Positions 17,848 through 26,761 of a DNA stretch of 64,000 nucleotides are shown piece after piece (positions within the stretch are counted from its first letter, which is position 1; the number at the start of each line of letters is the position of its first letter). A program made the position numbers and the translations under genes. The stretch lies in NCBI GenBank assembly GCA_002281855.1, contig NCHQ01000012.1:62001-126000 (forward strand), given 5' to 3'. This stretch comes from Rhodospirillales bacterium 24-66-33. GTDB lineage: Bacteria; Pseudomonadota; Alphaproteobacteria; Reyranellales; Reyranellaceae. Under the pieces are notes generated by a model that was not told the origin of the DNA, made no database searches, and was given only the letters and a program-made list of their open reading frames with translations.

Positions 17848-19760
17848 CCCCGCGCGCGCTCCGAGGACTGTCCAAGGGCGGCCAGCGCCGTGGCCACGAT
17901 CTGCGGCGCGTTGAGCCCGGCCCATTCATACTGCCGGGCCGGCGCGGCATGATCGAGGAAGCGGTCGGGCAGAACCATCGGCCGCACCTTGAGACCCCCG
18001 TCGAGAAGGCCGGCCGTCGCGAGATACTGCAGCACGAAGCTCGCGAAACCGCCGACCGATCCCTCCTCGATCGTGATCAGCACCTCATGCTCGCGGGCGA
18101 GCCGGCGGATCAAATCGGTGTCGAGCGGCTTGGCGAAGCGGGCGTCGGCCACCGTGGTGCTGAGACCCTTGGCGCCGAGATCCTCTGCCGCCACCAGACA
18201 CTCCTGGAGACGCGCGCCGAAATTCAGGATGGCGATCTTCGTGCCCTCGCGCACGATCCGGCCCTTGCCGATCTCGAGCGGCGTGCCCCGGGCGGGCAAC
18301 TCCACGCCGACGCCCTCGCCGCGCGGATAGCGGAAGGCCGAGGGGCGGTCGTCGATCTGCGCCGCCGTCGCCACCATGTGCATCAGCTCGAGTTCGTCGC
18401 CGGCCGCCATGATCACGAAGTCCGGCAGGCAGCCGAGATAGGCCACGTCGAAGGAGCCTGCATGGGTGGCGCCGTCGGCGCCGACCAAGCCGGCGCGATC
18501 GATGGCGAAGCGCACCGGCAGCTTCTGGATGGCGACATCGTGCACGACCTGGTCGAAGGCGCGTTGCAGGAAGGTCGAGTAGATCGCCGCGAAGGGCTTG
18601 AAGCCCTCGGTCGCCAGGCCGGCGGCGAAGGTGACGCCGTGCTGCTCGGCGATCGCCACGTCGAAGGTGCGTTCGGGAAAACGCTCGGCGAACTTTTCGA
18701 GGCCGGTGCCCGAGGGCATCGCCGCGGTGATCGCCACGATCTTCTTGTCCGCTTCCGCTTCGGCAATCAGCGCCTTGCCGAACACCGCCGTGTATTGCGG
18801 CGCGTTGGCGATCGGCTTGGACTGCTTGCCGGTGATGACGTCGAACTTCACGACACCGTGGTACTTGTCCGCGCTCGCCTCGGCCGGGGCATAGCCCTTG
18901 CCCTTCTTGGTGACGACATGGACCAGGATCGGCTTGTCGAGCTGGCTGTCGCGGGCGTTCTTCAGGACCGGCAGCAGATGGTCGAGATTGTGACCGTCGA
19001 CCGGGCCCACATAGTAGAAGCCCAGCTCGTCGAACAGCGTGCCGCCGGCGACGAAGCCGCGGGCGAATTCCTCGGCGCGCTTGGCCGCAAGCTCCAGCGG
19101 CTTGGGCAGGCTCTCGGCGAAGGTGCGGCCGAGGTTGCGCAGGGTGACGTAGGGCCGGCCCGACAGGAGCCGCGAGAGATGGCCCGAGAGGGCGCCGACC
19201 GGCGGCGCAATCGACATGTCGTTGTCGTTCAGCACCACGATCAGCCGCGAGCGCAGCGCGCCCGCATTGTTCATGGCCTCGTAGGCCATGCCGGCGCTGA
19301 GCGCCCCGTCGCCGATGACGGCGATCACGTTGTTCGAGCCGCCCGACAAGTCGCGCGCCACGGCCATGCCGAGGCCGGCCGAGATCGAAGTCGAGGAATG
19401 GGCGGCGCCGAACGGGTCGTATTCGCTCTCGGAGCGGCGCGTGAAGCCGGAAAGCCCGCCCTCCTGGCGCAGGGTGCGGATCCGGCTGCGACGGCCGGTG
19501 ACGATCTTGTGCGGATAGGCCTGGTGGCCGACGTCCCAGATCAGCCGGTCCCTGGGCGTGTCGAAGACGTAGTGCAGGGCCACGGTGAGCTCGACGACGC
19601 CCAGCCCCGCTCCGAGATGGCCGCCGGTGACGGAAACGGCAGAAATCGTCTCCTGCCGAAGTTCTTCGGCAAGCTGGGGAAGCTGCTCCGGACGCAGCCG
19701 TCGGAGGTCGGCGGGAACGTCGACTGTATCGAGCAGCGGCGTCGTACTCTGGCCGGTCAT
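17844..19760 (-). CDS. dxs: 1-deoxy-D-xylulose-5-phosphate synthase
   Basis: A 638-aa thiamine-diphosphate enzyme that condenses pyruvate and glyceraldehyde-3-phosphate in the first step of the MEP isoprenoid pathway. [11 protein letters not shown] near the N-terminus, the ThDP motif [28 protein letters not shown] and the C-terminal transketolase domain are all intact. The start is ATG 19760 ([11 protein letters not shown]). It lies 40 bases after ispA, so xseB-ispA-dxs form one unit feeding prenyl diphosphate synthesis. The known next gene, tlyA, is displaced. Confidence 0.96.
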   Translation of the reverse strand: MTGQSTTPLLDTVDVPADLRRLRPEQLPQLAEELRQETISAVSVTGGHLGAGLGVVELTVALHYVFDTPRDRLIWDVGHQAYPHKIVTGRRSRIRTLRQEGGLSGFTRRSESEYDPFGAAHSSTSISAGLGMAVARDLSGGSNNVIAVIGDGALSAGMAYEAMNNAGALRSRLIVVLNDNDMSIAPPVGALSGHLSRLLSGRPYVTLRNLGRTFAESLPKPLELAAKRAEEFARGFVAGGTLFDELGFYYVGPVDGHNLDHLLPVLKNARDSQLDKPILVHVVTKKGKGYAPAEASADKYHGVVKFDVITGKQSKPIANAPQYTAVFGKALIAEAEADKKIVAITAAMPSGTGLEKFAERFPERTFDVAIAEQHGVTFAAGLATEGFKPFAAIYSTFLQRAFDQVVHDVAIQKLPVRFAIDRAGLVGADGATHAGSFDVAYLGCLPDFVIMAAGDELELMHMVATAAQIDDRPSAFRYPRGEGVGVELPARGTPLEIGKGRIVREGTKIAILNFGARLQECLVAAEDLGAKGLSTTVADARFAKPLDTDLIRRLAREHEVLITIEEGSVGGFASFVLQYLATAGLLDGGLKVRPMVLPDRFLDHAAPARQYEWAGLNAPQIVATALAALGQSSERARG

Positions 19761-19800
19761 TGAAACATCATACTCCTGCACGGCGAGCCGCGCCCCAACT

Positions 19801-20709
19801 TCAGGTGCGACGCGCCACAACGAATTCTGTGGCTTGTCTTAGCAAATCCGCCGCCTCGCCAAACGGCTCGAGATGCGCGGCCGCCTGTCGCGCCAGCATC
19901 CCTGCCTGTGCCCGCGCGCGCTCCACGCCCAGAACCGACACGAAAGTGGCCTTGCCTGCGGCCTCGTCCTTGCCCGGGGTCTTTCCGAGTTCGGCGGCGC
20001 TCCCCTCGATGTCGAGCAGGTCGTCGACGATCTGGAAGGCGAGGCCGAGATCGTGGGCGTAGGCCGACAGCGACGCCCGCGCCATATCGCCGGCTTTGCC
20101 CAGGATCGCCCCGGCCGTGCATGAGAATGAAATCAACGCGCCGGTCTTCAATCGTTGCAAGTGGGTGATGGCGCCGATCGACTGGTCGGAGCCTTCCTGC
20201 TCGGCCAGCAGATCGAGCATCTGCCCGCCGACCATGCCGCGGGCCCCCGCGGCCTTCGCCAGCTCGGCGACCAGAGCCACCCGCACCGCTGGGTCGCCAT
20301 GCGTGTCCTCGTGCACCAGTACCTCGAAGGCCAGCGCCTGCAGCGCGTCGCCCGCCAGAATGGCCGTCGCCTCGTCAAACTTGCGGTGGCAGGAGGGCTT
20401 GCCGCGCCGGAGGTCGTCGTCGTCCATCGCCGGCAGGTCGTCGTGGATCAGCGAATAGGCGTGCACGAACTCGAGGGCACTGGCCGTCCTCAGGGCGGAC
20501 AGAGGGCCCACTTTGAACAGGGTGGCGCCGGCCAGCACGAAGAAGGCGCGCAGCCGCTTACCGCCGCCCAGGCTCGAATAGCGCATCGCCTCGAAGACGC
20601 GCGCCTCGCCCGATTCACCGCTCGGAAGCAGACGGTCCATGGTGCGCTCGACGGACTCGGCTGCGAACGAAAGCGCAGCGTCGAACCGGATGTGCGAGGA
20701 CAACGGCAT
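19801..20709 (-). CDS. ispA: Geranyl/farnesyl diphosphate synthase
   Basis: A 302-aa all-helical trans-prenyltransferase that elongates DMAPP with IPP to farnesyl diphosphate. The first Asp-rich motif is [10 protein letters not shown] and the second is DDLLD; GGKRLR near the N-terminus binds IPP. The aromatic-free residues before the first motif (HAYSLIHDD) fit a bacterial type II FPP synthase, so C15 is the likely product. The ATG at 20709 lies 10 bases after the xseB stop, with no clear ribosome site, suggesting coupling. Confidence 0.94.
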   Translation of the reverse strand: MPLSSHIRFDAALSFAAESVERTMDRLLPSGESGEARVFEAMRYSSLGGGKRLRAFFVLAGATLFKVGPLSALRTASALEFVHAYSLIHDDLPAMDDDDLRRGKPSCHRKFDEATAILAGDALQALAFEVLVHEDTHGDPAVRVALVAELAKAAGARGMVGGQMLDLLAEQEGSDQSIGAITHLQRLKTGALISFSCTAGAILGKAGDMARASLSAYAHDLGLAFQIVDDLLDIEGSAAELGKTPGKDEAAGKATFVSVLGVERARAQAGMLARQAAAHLEPFGEAADLLRQATEFVVARRT

Positions 20710-20719
20710 CGGGCTTGGA

Positions 20720-20974
20720 TCAGCCGAGATCTGCGGGCTGGGTCGCGACCGAACCGTCGGCGGAGAACACGATCTTCTCGACCTTCATCTTGGCCTCGGC
20801 CAGCCGCTGCTCGCAGTGGCGCTTCAGCAGGGCGCCGCGTTCGTAGGCGGAAATGGCCTCGTCGAGCTTCACCTGGCCGCGTTCCAGCTGCTGGACGATG
20901 CCTTCCAGTTCCTTGAGCGCATCCTCGAAAGAGAGCGCGGTAATGTCCTTTGGCAGTGTCGGTTCTTTGGCCAA
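20720..20974 (-). CDS. xseB: Exodeoxyribonuclease VII small subunit
   Basis: An 84-aa helical protein with the XseB signature [20 protein letters not shown] and the second helix [11 protein letters not shown]. XseB assembles with XseA to degrade single-stranded DNA. The gene starts with TTG at 20974, supported by a GAGAGG site 6 bases upstream. It heads the xseB-ispA-dxs unit, a conserved order in proteobacteria. xseA is not in the window. Confidence 0.92.
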   Translation of the reverse strand: MAKEPTLPKDITALSFEDALKELEGIVQQLERGQVKLDEAISAYERGALLKRHCEQRLAEAKMKVEKIVFSADGSVATQPADLG

Positions 20975-21253
20975 TTCTTGCCTCTCGAAGGGGTTGGTCC
21001 GGATGGTACCCGGCCGCGGCGAACATGTCGAAAGATGCCGCCTACGTCACGTAAATAGGCCGAAAATTCCCGAATCAGAGAGCAGAACTGCGCGGGTGCA
21101 ACTGACGATACTCAATTCACGCACCTGCGACATGGCCGCATTGCACGTTCGCAGGTCAAAACCCGCTCTCATGCATTGCGGTACGGGTGAGGCGATGGCA
21201 GGTTCCGCTCCGCAAAGAAATAAACGGCCATTTACCAAAAGGAGCAGACGCCG
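20975..21253. promoter_or_regulatory. Divergent promoter region between xseB and the IclR gene
   Basis: A 279-base non-coding stretch with lower GC than its neighbours, holding the start regions of both divergent units. A CCTA-N-TAGG flanked ACGT pair (about 21040-21058) is the only notable palindrome. The IclR ribosome site AAGGAG lies at about 21239-21244. No terminator or riboswitch was recognised. Confidence 0.4.
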
Positions 21254-22186
21254 ATGGGCAATGTAAGTCATCTCGTAACGCGGACCGCGGCCTTCCAGAG
21301 CTCGATCGAGAACGGTCTCGCCGAAGGGTCGAGCAGCAAGGATCGCCAGTTTGTCACGGCGCTGGCCCGCGGCCTCGACATCCTGCGCGCCTTCCACGCC
21401 GGCGAAGGCATGCTGGGCAACCAGGAGATCGCGCACCGCACCGGCCTGCCGAAGCCGACCGTCGCCCGCCTCACCCACACGCTGACCGAACTGGGCTACC
21501 TGAACTACATCCGCCGCTTCCGGAAGTACGAGCTGGGCGCCTCGGTTCTCGCGCTGGGCTACGCCGCGATCTCGAGCATGGACGTCCGCCGCGCCTCGCG
21601 TCAGCCGCTGGAGCAGCTCGCGCACGCGCTCAACGCCTCGACCGCCCTGGGCGGCCGCGACCGTCACTCGATGATCTACCTCGAAGCCTGCCGCGGCCCG
21701 TCGGTGGTGGCGATCACCCACGATGTCGGCACGCGCGTCCCGATGGCCAGCACGGCGATGGGCCGCGCCTACCTGTTCACGCTGCCGGACGTCGACCGCA
21801 ACAAGCAGATCGATGCCATCCGCCGCCGCTGGCGCGACGACTGGACCAAGGTCAAGGCCGGTCTCGAGCGCTCGTTCAAGGAACTAACCGACCGCGGCTT
21901 CTGCGTCACCTGGGGCGAGTGGCTGCCTGAGCTCTGCGGCGTCGGCGCTCCCCTGCGCAATTCCGATGGCACGGCGGCTTATGCCGTCAACGCCTCGGCG
22001 CCGATCTACCAGATCAGCCGCGACCGTCTCGAAGCCGATTGGGGTCCTCGCCTGGTCAAGGTGGCGCGCGACATCCGCACCGGCATGGCGGCGCAGCCCT
22101 CGATCACGGCCTCGGCCGGTCCCGCCCTGCGTCCGATGATGGCCAACGGTCATCGCCCGCCGATGTCGGCGATGGCGCGCCGCTAG
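21254..22186 (+). CDS. IclR family transcriptional regulator
   Basis: A 310-aa regulator. The winged helix-turn-helix covers about residues 30-95 (LARGLDILRAF, then NQEIAHRTGLPKPTVARLTHTL), and the GAF-like effector domain about 110-280. The N-terminal 30 residues and the Pro/Ala-rich last 30 are extra to the family core. The sequence resembles the PcaR/PobR side of IclR, which control aromatic acid catabolism, but the effector is unknown. A thioesterase gene follows after 31 bases and may be co-transcribed; the regulator may control it or itself. Confidence 0.9.
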   Translation: MGNVSHLVTRTAAFQSSIENGLAEGSSSKDRQFVTALARGLDILRAFHAGEGMLGNQEIAHRTGLPKPTVARLTHTLTELGYLNYIRRFRKYELGASVLALGYAAISSMDVRRASRQPLEQLAHALNASTALGGRDRHSMIYLEACRGPSVVAITHDVGTRVPMASTAMGRAYLFTLPDVDRNKQIDAIRRRWRDDWTKVKAGLERSFKELTDRGFCVTWGEWLPELCGVGAPLRNSDGTAAYAVNASAPIYQISRDRLEADWGPRLVKVARDIRTGMAAQPSITASAGPALRPMMANGHRPPMSAMARR

Positions 22187-22217
22187 GCGCGCCCCCTCTT
22201 CCCGAGGCATTTGAGAC

Positions 22218-22694
22218 ATGGCTATCCAACGACCGGCCGACGCACGGCCGGTCGCTCCGTATGTGTTCCGCGGCTTCAATGGCGTGATCGGCCATCAGGT
22301 CGTGGCCTGGCGCCCCGGCTTCGTCGAGATGCGCCTCGACGTGCGCGCCGAGCTCTGCAACGCCAACGGCCTGCTGCACGGCGGCGTGCTGATGACGCTG
22401 CTCGATTCGGCGAGCGGCTTCGCCTGCACCTTCAACGAGACGGCGACGGCGCGACGGCTTTCCGTGACGCTGGCCTTCACCACCCAGTTCATCAAGGCCG
22501 GCCGCGAAGGCGACGTGCTCACGATCCTGGGCGCCTGGCGCCCTTCGACCAGCCAGAGCACCTTCGCCGCCGAGACCGAGATCTACAACCAGGCGAACGA
22601 GCTGCTCGCCACCGGCGCCGGCACCTTTCGCTATCTCAAGGGCGAGCGCAGCGACGGCGTGCTGGAATTCATCGACCAGAAGGCCGCCGACTAG
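22218..22694 (+). CDS. PaaI-type hotdog-fold thioesterase
   Basis: A 158-aa hotdog-fold acyl-CoA thioesterase. The 4HBT/PaaI signature is NANGLLHGGVLMTLLDSASG, with the HGG turn and the catalytic-site Asp. The later LAFTTQFIKAGREGD strand is also typical. PaaI-type enzymes hydrolyse aryl- or short acyl-CoA esters to release trapped CoA in aromatic degradation. It follows the IclR gene by 31 bases. Its substrate is not evident. Confidence 0.88.
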   Translation: MAIQRPADARPVAPYVFRGFNGVIGHQVVAWRPGFVEMRLDVRAELCNANGLLHGGVLMTLLDSASGFACTFNETATARRLSVTLAFTTQFIKAGREGDVLTILGAWRPSTSQSTFAAETEIYNQANELLATGAGTFRYLKGERSDGVLEFIDQKAAD

Positions 22695-22708
22695 CCAGCA
22701 CTCTCATC

Positions 22709-22782
22709 GGAGCGCGCAACTCCAGTTGCGCTCAGGCCTCGTCTGCAAACACGAGAAGAGCGCAACTGGAGTTGCGCGCTCC
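22709..22782. repeat. Long inverted repeat, REP-like family A, copy 1
   Basis: Perfect 25-bp arms at 22709-22733 and 22758-22782 flank a 24-base spacer that itself has a CTCGT/ACGAG pair. Each arm also contains the shorter palindrome GCGCAACT-CC-AGTTGCGC. A diverged copy occurs at 55817-55889, after rpsU. It lies in the gap between the thioesterase and the convergent RibD-like gene and could work as a bidirectional transcript end. Confidence 0.8.
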
Positions 22783-22842
22783 CTTGATTGCACCTGGCCG
22801 TTCGCCTCCGCGAGGCGGCGGACGGCAACGACATCGTCACGA

Positions 22843-23553
22843 TCAATTCACCTCGGCCGCCGTCGAACGCAACTTGTAGCGCAGCCACATCGCGCCGCCG
22901 TCGAGGACGTCGTGGCTCACGAGAGTCATGCTCTCGATCGGCGCCGGCCCGAGGTCGGTGTCGCCCGAGTTGAACACGATCGGCCCGCCGGTGCTGCCAT
23001 CGATCACCGGGCAGAGGACGAGGCTCAGTTCGTCGATCAGCCCGGCGCGCAGGAAGGCGCCGTTCGCGCCGCCCCCGCCTTCCAGCATGATCCGCTCGAT
23101 GCCCAGTTCGCGGTTCAGCGTCTCGATCGCTGCAGACAGATCGATCTCGGTCTTGCCGGCGAAGATGTAGGAGACGCCATCGGCCCGCAGGCCGGCGAGG
23201 TGCCGATCCGGCACAGACTCGGTCAGGATCACGAGGATCGGATCGCCGCCGATGTCGCCCCGCGCCCATACCGCCTTGCCGTGGCCGTCAAGGAAGATCC
23301 CCCACGCCCCGGCCTCGCGCTGCGCGAACCAGTTCTCGCGCGCGAACACCTGGTCGGTCGGCGGATAGGCGGGCTCCGTGCCCTTGGCGAATTCCTGCGC
23401 CGTGACGCGACCGCACAGCCACGACCCGCCGCCCATCTGATCGTGCAGCCGCTCGAACAGGTTGGGCACGACATTGACCTTGGGCCGCCAGCGGCTGCCC
23501 CAGATGCGACCGTCGACGCTGCAAACCATGTGGCAGAGGACATAGGGTTTCAT
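22843..23553 (-). CDS. RibD C-terminal/dihydrofolate reductase-like protein
   Basis: A protein of about 236 aa with the RibD_C/DHFR-like fold, used in pyrimidine reductases of riboflavin synthesis and in many stand-alone reductases. Visible signs are the CSVDGRIWGSRW N-terminus, IERIMLEGGGGANGAFL (the NADPH-binding loop) and LIDELSLVLCPVIDG. Starts at ATG 23553 or GTG 23559 are equally possible. No rib genes are near, so it is likely a stand-alone NADPH reductase of unknown substrate. Confidence 0.85.
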   Translation of the reverse strand: MKPYVLCHMVCSVDGRIWGSRWRPKVNVVPNLFERLHDQMGGGSWLCGRVTAQEFAKGTEPAYPPTDQVFARENWFAQREAGAWGIFLDGHGKAVWARGDIGGDPILVILTESVPDRHLAGLRADGVSYIFAGKTEIDLSAAIETLNRELGIERIMLEGGGGANGAFLRAGLIDELSLVLCPVIDGSTGGPIVFNSGDTDLGPAPIESMTLVSHDVLDGGAMWLRYKLRSTAAEVN

Positions 23554-23580
23554 GGCCACATCATAGCCGAAGGCGGACGC

Positions 23581-24150
23581 TCAGAAATCGAATCCCGGCA
23601 ACGGCAACTGCCGTGTCCTCAACGGCAGGCGCCCGACAGGACGGTGCGTCGCCTTGCCCAGCAGGCTGTGCACGAGGACGATCTCGCGCACCGTCCAGGC
23701 GATCGCCTTGAGGCGGCGCTCCGGCAGGATCGTCTCGCTCCTCATGAGCGTCATGTGAGGCCGGAAGGCGTGCTTTCTTTCTGCGTCAGGCGAGGTCAGC
23801 GCATCGCGTAGACGGCTCGAAAGTCTTTCGAGGTCGGTGCAGCCCCTGCCGGCAGATAGCACGAGCGCCCCTCGGCTGACCGACTTCGCGCACCTGAAGG
23901 AGAGCCGGAACGGAGGCATCTCGACCGTGCCGGCCTGCCGCACGATCGCGTCGATATCCTCGGACGTCGGGGGCACCACGTAGTCGGCGACGCGCCACAG
24001 CGTGACGTGGAGATGCTCGGGCGGGACTTCCGGTCCCGAGAGGCCGGCCTTCTCGCACAGCTTACGCCGGGCGCTGCAGATCGCCTCCACCGCCTCGGCG
24101 TCGGGACGCACGGCGAAGAACAGCCGGTCGGTCGGCCTCACCGTAATCAT
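23581..24150 (-). CDS. 2'-5' RNA ligase/2H phosphoesterase family protein, copy 1
   Basis: A 189-aa LigT-like protein with two HxT motifs, HVT in PEHLHVTLW and HMT in FRPHMTLM, that form the active site of 2H phosphoesterases acting on 2'-5' linkages or cyclic phosphates. The N-terminus RLFFAVRPDAEAVEAI is the family start. A second homologue lies 30 bases upstream (24181-24840), so the pair is a tandem duplication. The physiological substrate of bacterial LigT proteins is unclear. Confidence 0.87.
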   Translation of the reverse strand: MITVRPTDRLFFAVRPDAEAVEAICSARRKLCEKAGLSGPEVPPEHLHVTLWRVADYVVPPTSEDIDAIVRQAGTVEMPPFRLSFRCAKSVSRGALVLSAGRGCTDLERLSSRLRDALTSPDAERKHAFRPHMTLMRSETILPERRLKAIAWTVREIVLVHSLLGKATHRPVGRLPLRTRQLPLPGFDF

Positions 24151-24180
24151 GGCGCGTCGCGAACGTCTTTCCGGGAAGGG

Positions 24181-24840
24181 TCAGCCCAGCGGCAGTCGCG
24201 TCAGGCAGCGGTGCGTCGTCTGGCCGGCTCGACCGTGGACGAGCGCGACTTCGCGGACGGTCCAGGCGATGGGCTCGACCGGCTCGGCCTCGACGTGGCG
24301 ACCGTCGTGCAGGAGGGTCACGTGCGGCGTGTAGCGGCGCGCCGGCCGCGGCGTATCGTCGAGCGCATCGCTCAGGCGCTGCTGCAGCACCTCGAGGCCG
24401 ATGGTCGCCTCCTCTCCCGTCAGGACCAGGGCGCCGTTGGCGAAGCTCGTCAGCCGATCGAACGCGACACGGAAGGACGGCATCGGGATCTCCCGGGCGC
24501 GCGCCACCCAGTCCGCGATCTCGCCGGCATCGGGCAAGCCAATGCCCTCATGCACCGGCGCCAGATTGACGTGGAAATGCGCGGCCTTCAGCAGCCTGCC
24601 CGTCAGGCCGTGCCGGGCCCGCCAAGCGGCGGCGCGCTCGGCGATCGTCTCTGCTGTCTCTGCATCCGGCACGACCGCGAAGAACAGACGGTCGGTGACG
24701 CGCGGTTCCTTACGACGAATGCCGGCATGACGTCTCAGGAGGCGGTCGACACCGAGCCGCGAGACGCCCTGTTGCGGCCGGAACAGCAGGGACCGCCCTG
24801 CCCCCAACATCTCACTCGTCCTCGCGAAAGATCCGGCCAC
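24181..24840 (-). CDS. 2'-5' RNA ligase/2H phosphoesterase family protein, copy 2
   Basis: A paralogue of the next gene, sharing RLFFAVVPDAE and AIAWTVREVALVHG. The second catalytic motif is intact (PHVTLL), but the first reads HVN instead of HxT, so activity may be altered. The start is uncertain: no ATG/GTG/TTG lies at the domain border. GTG 24840, with a GAGGAGGAAG site, is the best-supported start and gives 219 aa with about 45 extra N-terminal residues; ATG 24810 or 24885 are alternatives. The gene is divergent from the hypothetical gene at 24933. Confidence 0.8.
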   Translation of the reverse strand: MAGSFARTSEMLGAGRSLLFRPQQGVSRLGVDRLLRRHAGIRRKEPRVTDRLFFAVVPDAETAETIAERAAAWRARHGLTGRLLKAAHFHVNLAPVHEGIGLPDAGEIADWVARAREIPMPSFRVAFDRLTSFANGALVLTGEEATIGLEVLQQRLSDALDDTPRPARRYTPHVTLLHDGRHVEAEPVEPIAWTVREVALVHGRAGQTTHRCLTRLPLG

Positions 24841-24932
24841 GGCTTCCTCCTCAACTTCATGTTCATGATATGTTCTCGCCGTCATGGAGGCAAGGGGCCG
24901 AGCCAGCACCGAAACATTTGATACGATGGGCC

Positions 24933-25301
24933 ATGCGGATTCGCGGATTCTACGAATTGGGTCATGCCCTCGACGTGCTCGACGGCGAGAGCCACGGCTT
25001 CGGGCCGGCCGACATCGAGAGGGTCGAGCGCTATTGGGCCTATGGCGACATGCACGACAGCACGGCGGGGTTCGTGCTGCGGCTGCGCGACGGTCGCCGG
25101 GCCTATGGCGAGTTCGTGCACTGGCACGGCTTCGAGCAGGACGAGGATTTCAGGATCGACGTCGAGATCCTGGAGGGCGACGAGGTGCCGTCCACGCCCC
25201 TGCGCGAACCGGTCGACCCGTCGGCACCCTGGCCGCCGGGCGGCTGGTCAGACGAGACCGCTCATCTCGATCGCCTGCTCGCCAGCGACCGCGGCGACTG
25301 A
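24933..25301 (+). CDS. Conserved hypothetical protein
   Basis: A 122-aa acidic soluble protein starting MRIRGFYELGHALDVL. It is rich in Asp, Glu and Trp, with HWHGFEQDEDF near the middle and a Pro/Trp-rich end (PWPPGGWSDE). I do not recognise the family. It lies alone on the plus strand, its promoter facing that of the LigT-like pair. Codon use matches its neighbours, which supports a real gene. The longer ORF from 24870 lacks a ribosome site. Confidence 0.6.
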   Translation: MRIRGFYELGHALDVLDGESHGFGPADIERVERYWAYGDMHDSTAGFVLRLRDGRRAYGEFVHWHGFEQDEDFRIDVEILEGDEVPSTPLREPVDPSAPWPPGGWSDETAHLDRLLASDRGD

Positions 25302-25320
25302 CCTCGCTCCGGTGGCGAGG

Positions 25321-25806
25321 CTACTTCTTCTCGCGGTCGTAATAGTCGACCGTGTTCTCCGCGCGGAACATCTTCCAGAGCTTCGTGGAGCCGCCATTTC
25401 CGGCGACGATCGACACCTTGCCGGAGTCCGGATACTCGCAGGCGTCGACAGCGACCCGGGTCGACAGCGAGAGATACTTCAGGGGCGCCGTGCCGGTGTT
25501 GAGGATCTGGTGGGCCACGTCGGCGCCGCCGGGCGGGCAGGCGATGACGTCGTGCCGGCGGATCGGGTAGCGCTCGCCGCCGAACCGGAGTTCGCCCTCC
25601 CCCTCCAGGATGAGGAACATCTCCTCCTCACCGTGATGGCTGTGGAACGGGCACTGGGCCTTGCCGGGCGGCAGGACCGTGAGGTTGTAGCCGAGGTTCC
25701 GGGCGCCGATCCCGTCGCTGACCCGGGCACGGCGGGAGGTGTAGAGGCCGTCCTCCTCGACGTCGTCGAACGTCACGTCGTCGAGGTTCACGATCGGCTT
25801 CACCAT
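25321..25806 (-). CDS. Cupin domain protein
   Basis: A 161-aa single-cupin protein. Cupin motif 1 is PFHSHHGEEEMFLILEGEG with His, His and Glu metal ligands, and motif 2 includes PPGGADVAHQILN with the last His. Such proteins bind a metal and may act as dioxygenase, isomerase or sugar-binding sensor. It begins 26 bases after the FAH-family hydratase gene and is probably in its operon, perhaps processing the same compound. The specific reaction is unknown. Confidence 0.87.
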   Translation of the reverse strand: MVKPIVNLDDVTFDDVEEDGLYTSRRARVSDGIGARNLGYNLTVLPPGKAQCPFHSHHGEEEMFLILEGEGELRFGGERYPIRRHDVIACPPGGADVAHQILNTGTAPLKYLSLSTRVAVDACEYPDSGKVSIVAGNGGSTKLWKMFRAENTVDYYDREKK

Positions 25807-25832
25807 GCCCGCCTCCGGCTCGAGGGATGCTC

Positions 25833-26621
25833 TTACTTGACGGTGATCTCCGCGCCGCCCAGTCCGACGAACTCGGTCTTGGCAACGCCGGTACCCGGCA
25901 GGAACTGCGGCGGATGCACCGAGCCGGTCAGGATCATGTCGCCGGCCTTCAGCTGCTTGCCGTTGGCGATCAGCTTGTTGGCCAGCCAGGCGAGCGAGAT
26001 CATCGCGCCGCCCATCACGTTGCTGCCGGGACCGGCGCCGATCTCCTTGCCCTCGAACTCGGAGCGGCCCTTCACGTTGGCGAAGTCGGTCTTCTGCCAG
26101 TCCTTGATCTCGGTGCCCACGATGCAGGCGGCCTGCAGCACGTCGTCGGCAATGCGGCCCGGGCCGCCCAGCTTGGAGGCGTCGCCGTAGCGGTTCTCGA
26201 CCACTTCCATGCCGCAATAGAGGTTGGACACGAAGTCCTGGATCGACTGGGCAGTGTATTCCGTGCCGGCCGGCACGTCCTTGGCCATGCGCGCGACCAT
26301 CTCGCACTCGACGCCGGCCTTGAGCGGCCAGCCCTTCTCGAACACCGCGCCGCTCTGGCGGATGCCGCTGGTGTAGAGGCCGGCGAAGGCCGGGCCCGAG
26401 AGCTTCAGCGGCTCGTACTGGGCCGGAACGGCGAAGGCGACCTTCCAGCCCGCGAGCTTCCAGCCGGCGGCCTCGAGCTTGTCGTGGACCGCGAACTGCA
26501 CCTTGTAGGCATCGGCCTCGGAGAGGCTCGCCGTGGCATCCGCAAGCCAGTCCATCGTCGTCTTCGAGCAGCGGCCTTCGACGATACGGTCGGCGAGTGC
26601 GGCGATTTCCTTGGCGTCCAC
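25833..26621 (-). CDS. 2-keto-4-pentenoate hydratase-like protein
   Basis: A 262-aa enzyme of the hydratase/decarboxylase (MhpD/DmpE/DmpH) branch of the FAH superfamily, acting on 2-hydroxydienoates late in meta-cleavage pathways. It carries VECEMVARMAKD with the metal-binding Glu residues, NVMGGAMISLAWLANKL and the C-terminal GDMILTGSVHPP. The GTG at 26621 with a GGGAGA site is preferred to the ATG at 26690. With the FAH and extradiol genes near 10-12 kb, this is another sign of aromatic catabolism. It shares a divergent promoter region with the GT2 operon. Confidence 0.85.
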   Translation of the reverse strand: MDAKEIAALADRIVEGRCSKTTMDWLADATASLSEADAYKVQFAVHDKLEAAGWKLAGWKVAFAVPAQYEPLKLSGPAFAGLYTSGIRQSGAVFEKGWPLKAGVECEMVARMAKDVPAGTEYTAQSIQDFVSNLYCGMEVVENRYGDASKLGGPGRIADDVLQAACIVGTEIKDWQKTDFANVKGRSEFEGKEIGAGPGSNVMGGAMISLAWLANKLIANGKQLKAGDMILTGSVHPPQFLPGTGVAKTEFVGLGGAEITVK

Positions 26622-26761
26622 GGCAGATCTCCCTGAGGCGAGCGTTGTGTTGTTGCCTCTCCTATTACTTCGCCGGGCGCCCGAGCTCAAAGCCCATGTT
26701 GCTGTACCCGCGCGAGCGAGAGCCTTGCCCCACGACGGCTGCAGCGCGACAATGGAATTCG

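Noticed and set aside
17949..19763. A 604-codon plus-strand frame antisense to dxs
   Set aside because: dxs is complete with all thiamine-diphosphate motifs; the antisense frame is compositional shadow.
21040..21058. ACGT-ACGT palindrome considered as a second LiuR-like site
   Set aside because: The half-site spacing is one base instead of two and the flanks do not match; too weak to call.
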